Origin: Pseudomonadota bacterium | GTDB lineage: Bacteria > Pseudomonadota > Alphaproteobacteria > UBA2136 > UBA6156 | Length of the DNA: 5,859 nucleotides | Direction of reading: 5' to 3' | Assembly (NCBI GenBank): GCA_009927255.1 | Contig: RFNJ01000063.1 | Coordinates: 1 to 5,859, forward strand | Shown here: piece after piece, positions 5,815 to 5,859 of the stretch | Layout: every line of letters begins with the position of its first letter | How positions within the stretch are numbered: the first letter of the stretch is position 1 | Program-made: the position numbers and the translations under genes | The notes under the pieces: generated by a model | What the model was told of the DNA's origin: nothing | Seen by the model: only the letters and a program-made list of their open reading frames with translations | The model's database searches: none

Positions 5815-5852
5815 TGGATACCGGCCTGCGCCGGCATGACCGCTGCGCGGTC
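5815..5852. repeat. Palindromic dispersed-type intergenic repeat (WIPACAGMT-coding class)
   Basis: Two adjacent inverted repeats occur here: CCGGC/GCCGG at 5821-5834 with a four-base loop, and GACCGC/GCGGTC at 5838-5852 with a three-base loop. The segment beginning TGGATACCGG (5815) belongs to a well-known class of short palindromic repeats found between genes in many proteobacteria; in one + frame it reads WIPACAGMT, a peptide often seen where such repeats are translated. No T-tract follows, so it is unlikely to be an intrinsic terminator. The element may continue beyond the window. Confidence 0.6.
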
Positions 5853-5859
5853 GCAGGGG

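Larger units (their letters stand above)
5532..5859. other. Noncoding region after the ATP-grasp gene, repeat-bearing
   Basis: I see no convincing gene in these 328 bases on either strand. The region begins with short tandem repeats (5534-5583), continues through G-rich unique sequence with no recognisable feature, and ends in a palindromic element at the window edge. There is no clear Rho-independent terminator (hairpin plus T-tract) after the ATP-grasp stop. Confidence 0.6.

Noticed and set aside
5532..5859. CRISPR array or rho-independent terminator in the terminal region
   Set aside because: The direct repeats are only 7-8 bp without spacers, and the hairpins at the end lack a T-tract.

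Overview
This window looks like chromosomal DNA of a fairly GC-rich proteobacterium, most likely an alphaproteobacterium. The main clue is gene order: a phosphoglycerate kinase-like gene transcribed away from a small coiled-coil gene, zapA and a 5-formyltetrahydrofolate cyclo-ligase gene. Proteobacterial zapA neighbourhoods often look like this. The assignment is an inference; no rRNA or other taxonomic marker is present. The + strand is G- and T-rich from end to end. The + strand genes favour codons ending in G, and the one - strand gene favours codons ending in C, so a strand-wide compositional bias appears to shape all the genes.

Layout: (1) 1-1131, - strand: a phosphoglycerate kinase-family protein whose 3' end is cut by the window edge. 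Its substrate-binding N-domain is intact, but several nucleotide and phosphotransfer residues of the C-domain are replaced. (2) 1132-1213: a short divergent intergenic region with two related inverted repeats. (3) 1214-4066, + strand: a compact cluster of four overlapping genes encoding a small coiled-coil protein, ZapA, 5-formyltetrahydrofolate cyclo-ligase and a double-ATPase peptide-type ABC transporter subunit. (4) 4067-4186: a G/T-rich, almost C-free spacer. (5) 4187-5531, + strand: a two-gene unit of a small secreted coiled-coil protein with two cysteines and a D-Ala-D-Ala ligase-like ATP-grasp enzyme. (6) 5532-5859: a noncoding stretch with short tandem repeats and a palindromic element that runs to the window edge.

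How the genes fit together: ZapA and the coiled-coil protein probably act on the cytokinetic FtsZ ring. The cyclo-ligase returns 5-formyl-THF to the folate pool. The ABC ATPase would power peptide uptake, but no permease or binding protein is in view. The ATP-grasp ligase and its secreted neighbour are the least explained genes. The strongest point for follow-up is the eroded catalytic C-domain of the PGK-like protein; the second is the secreted protein/ATP-grasp pair.
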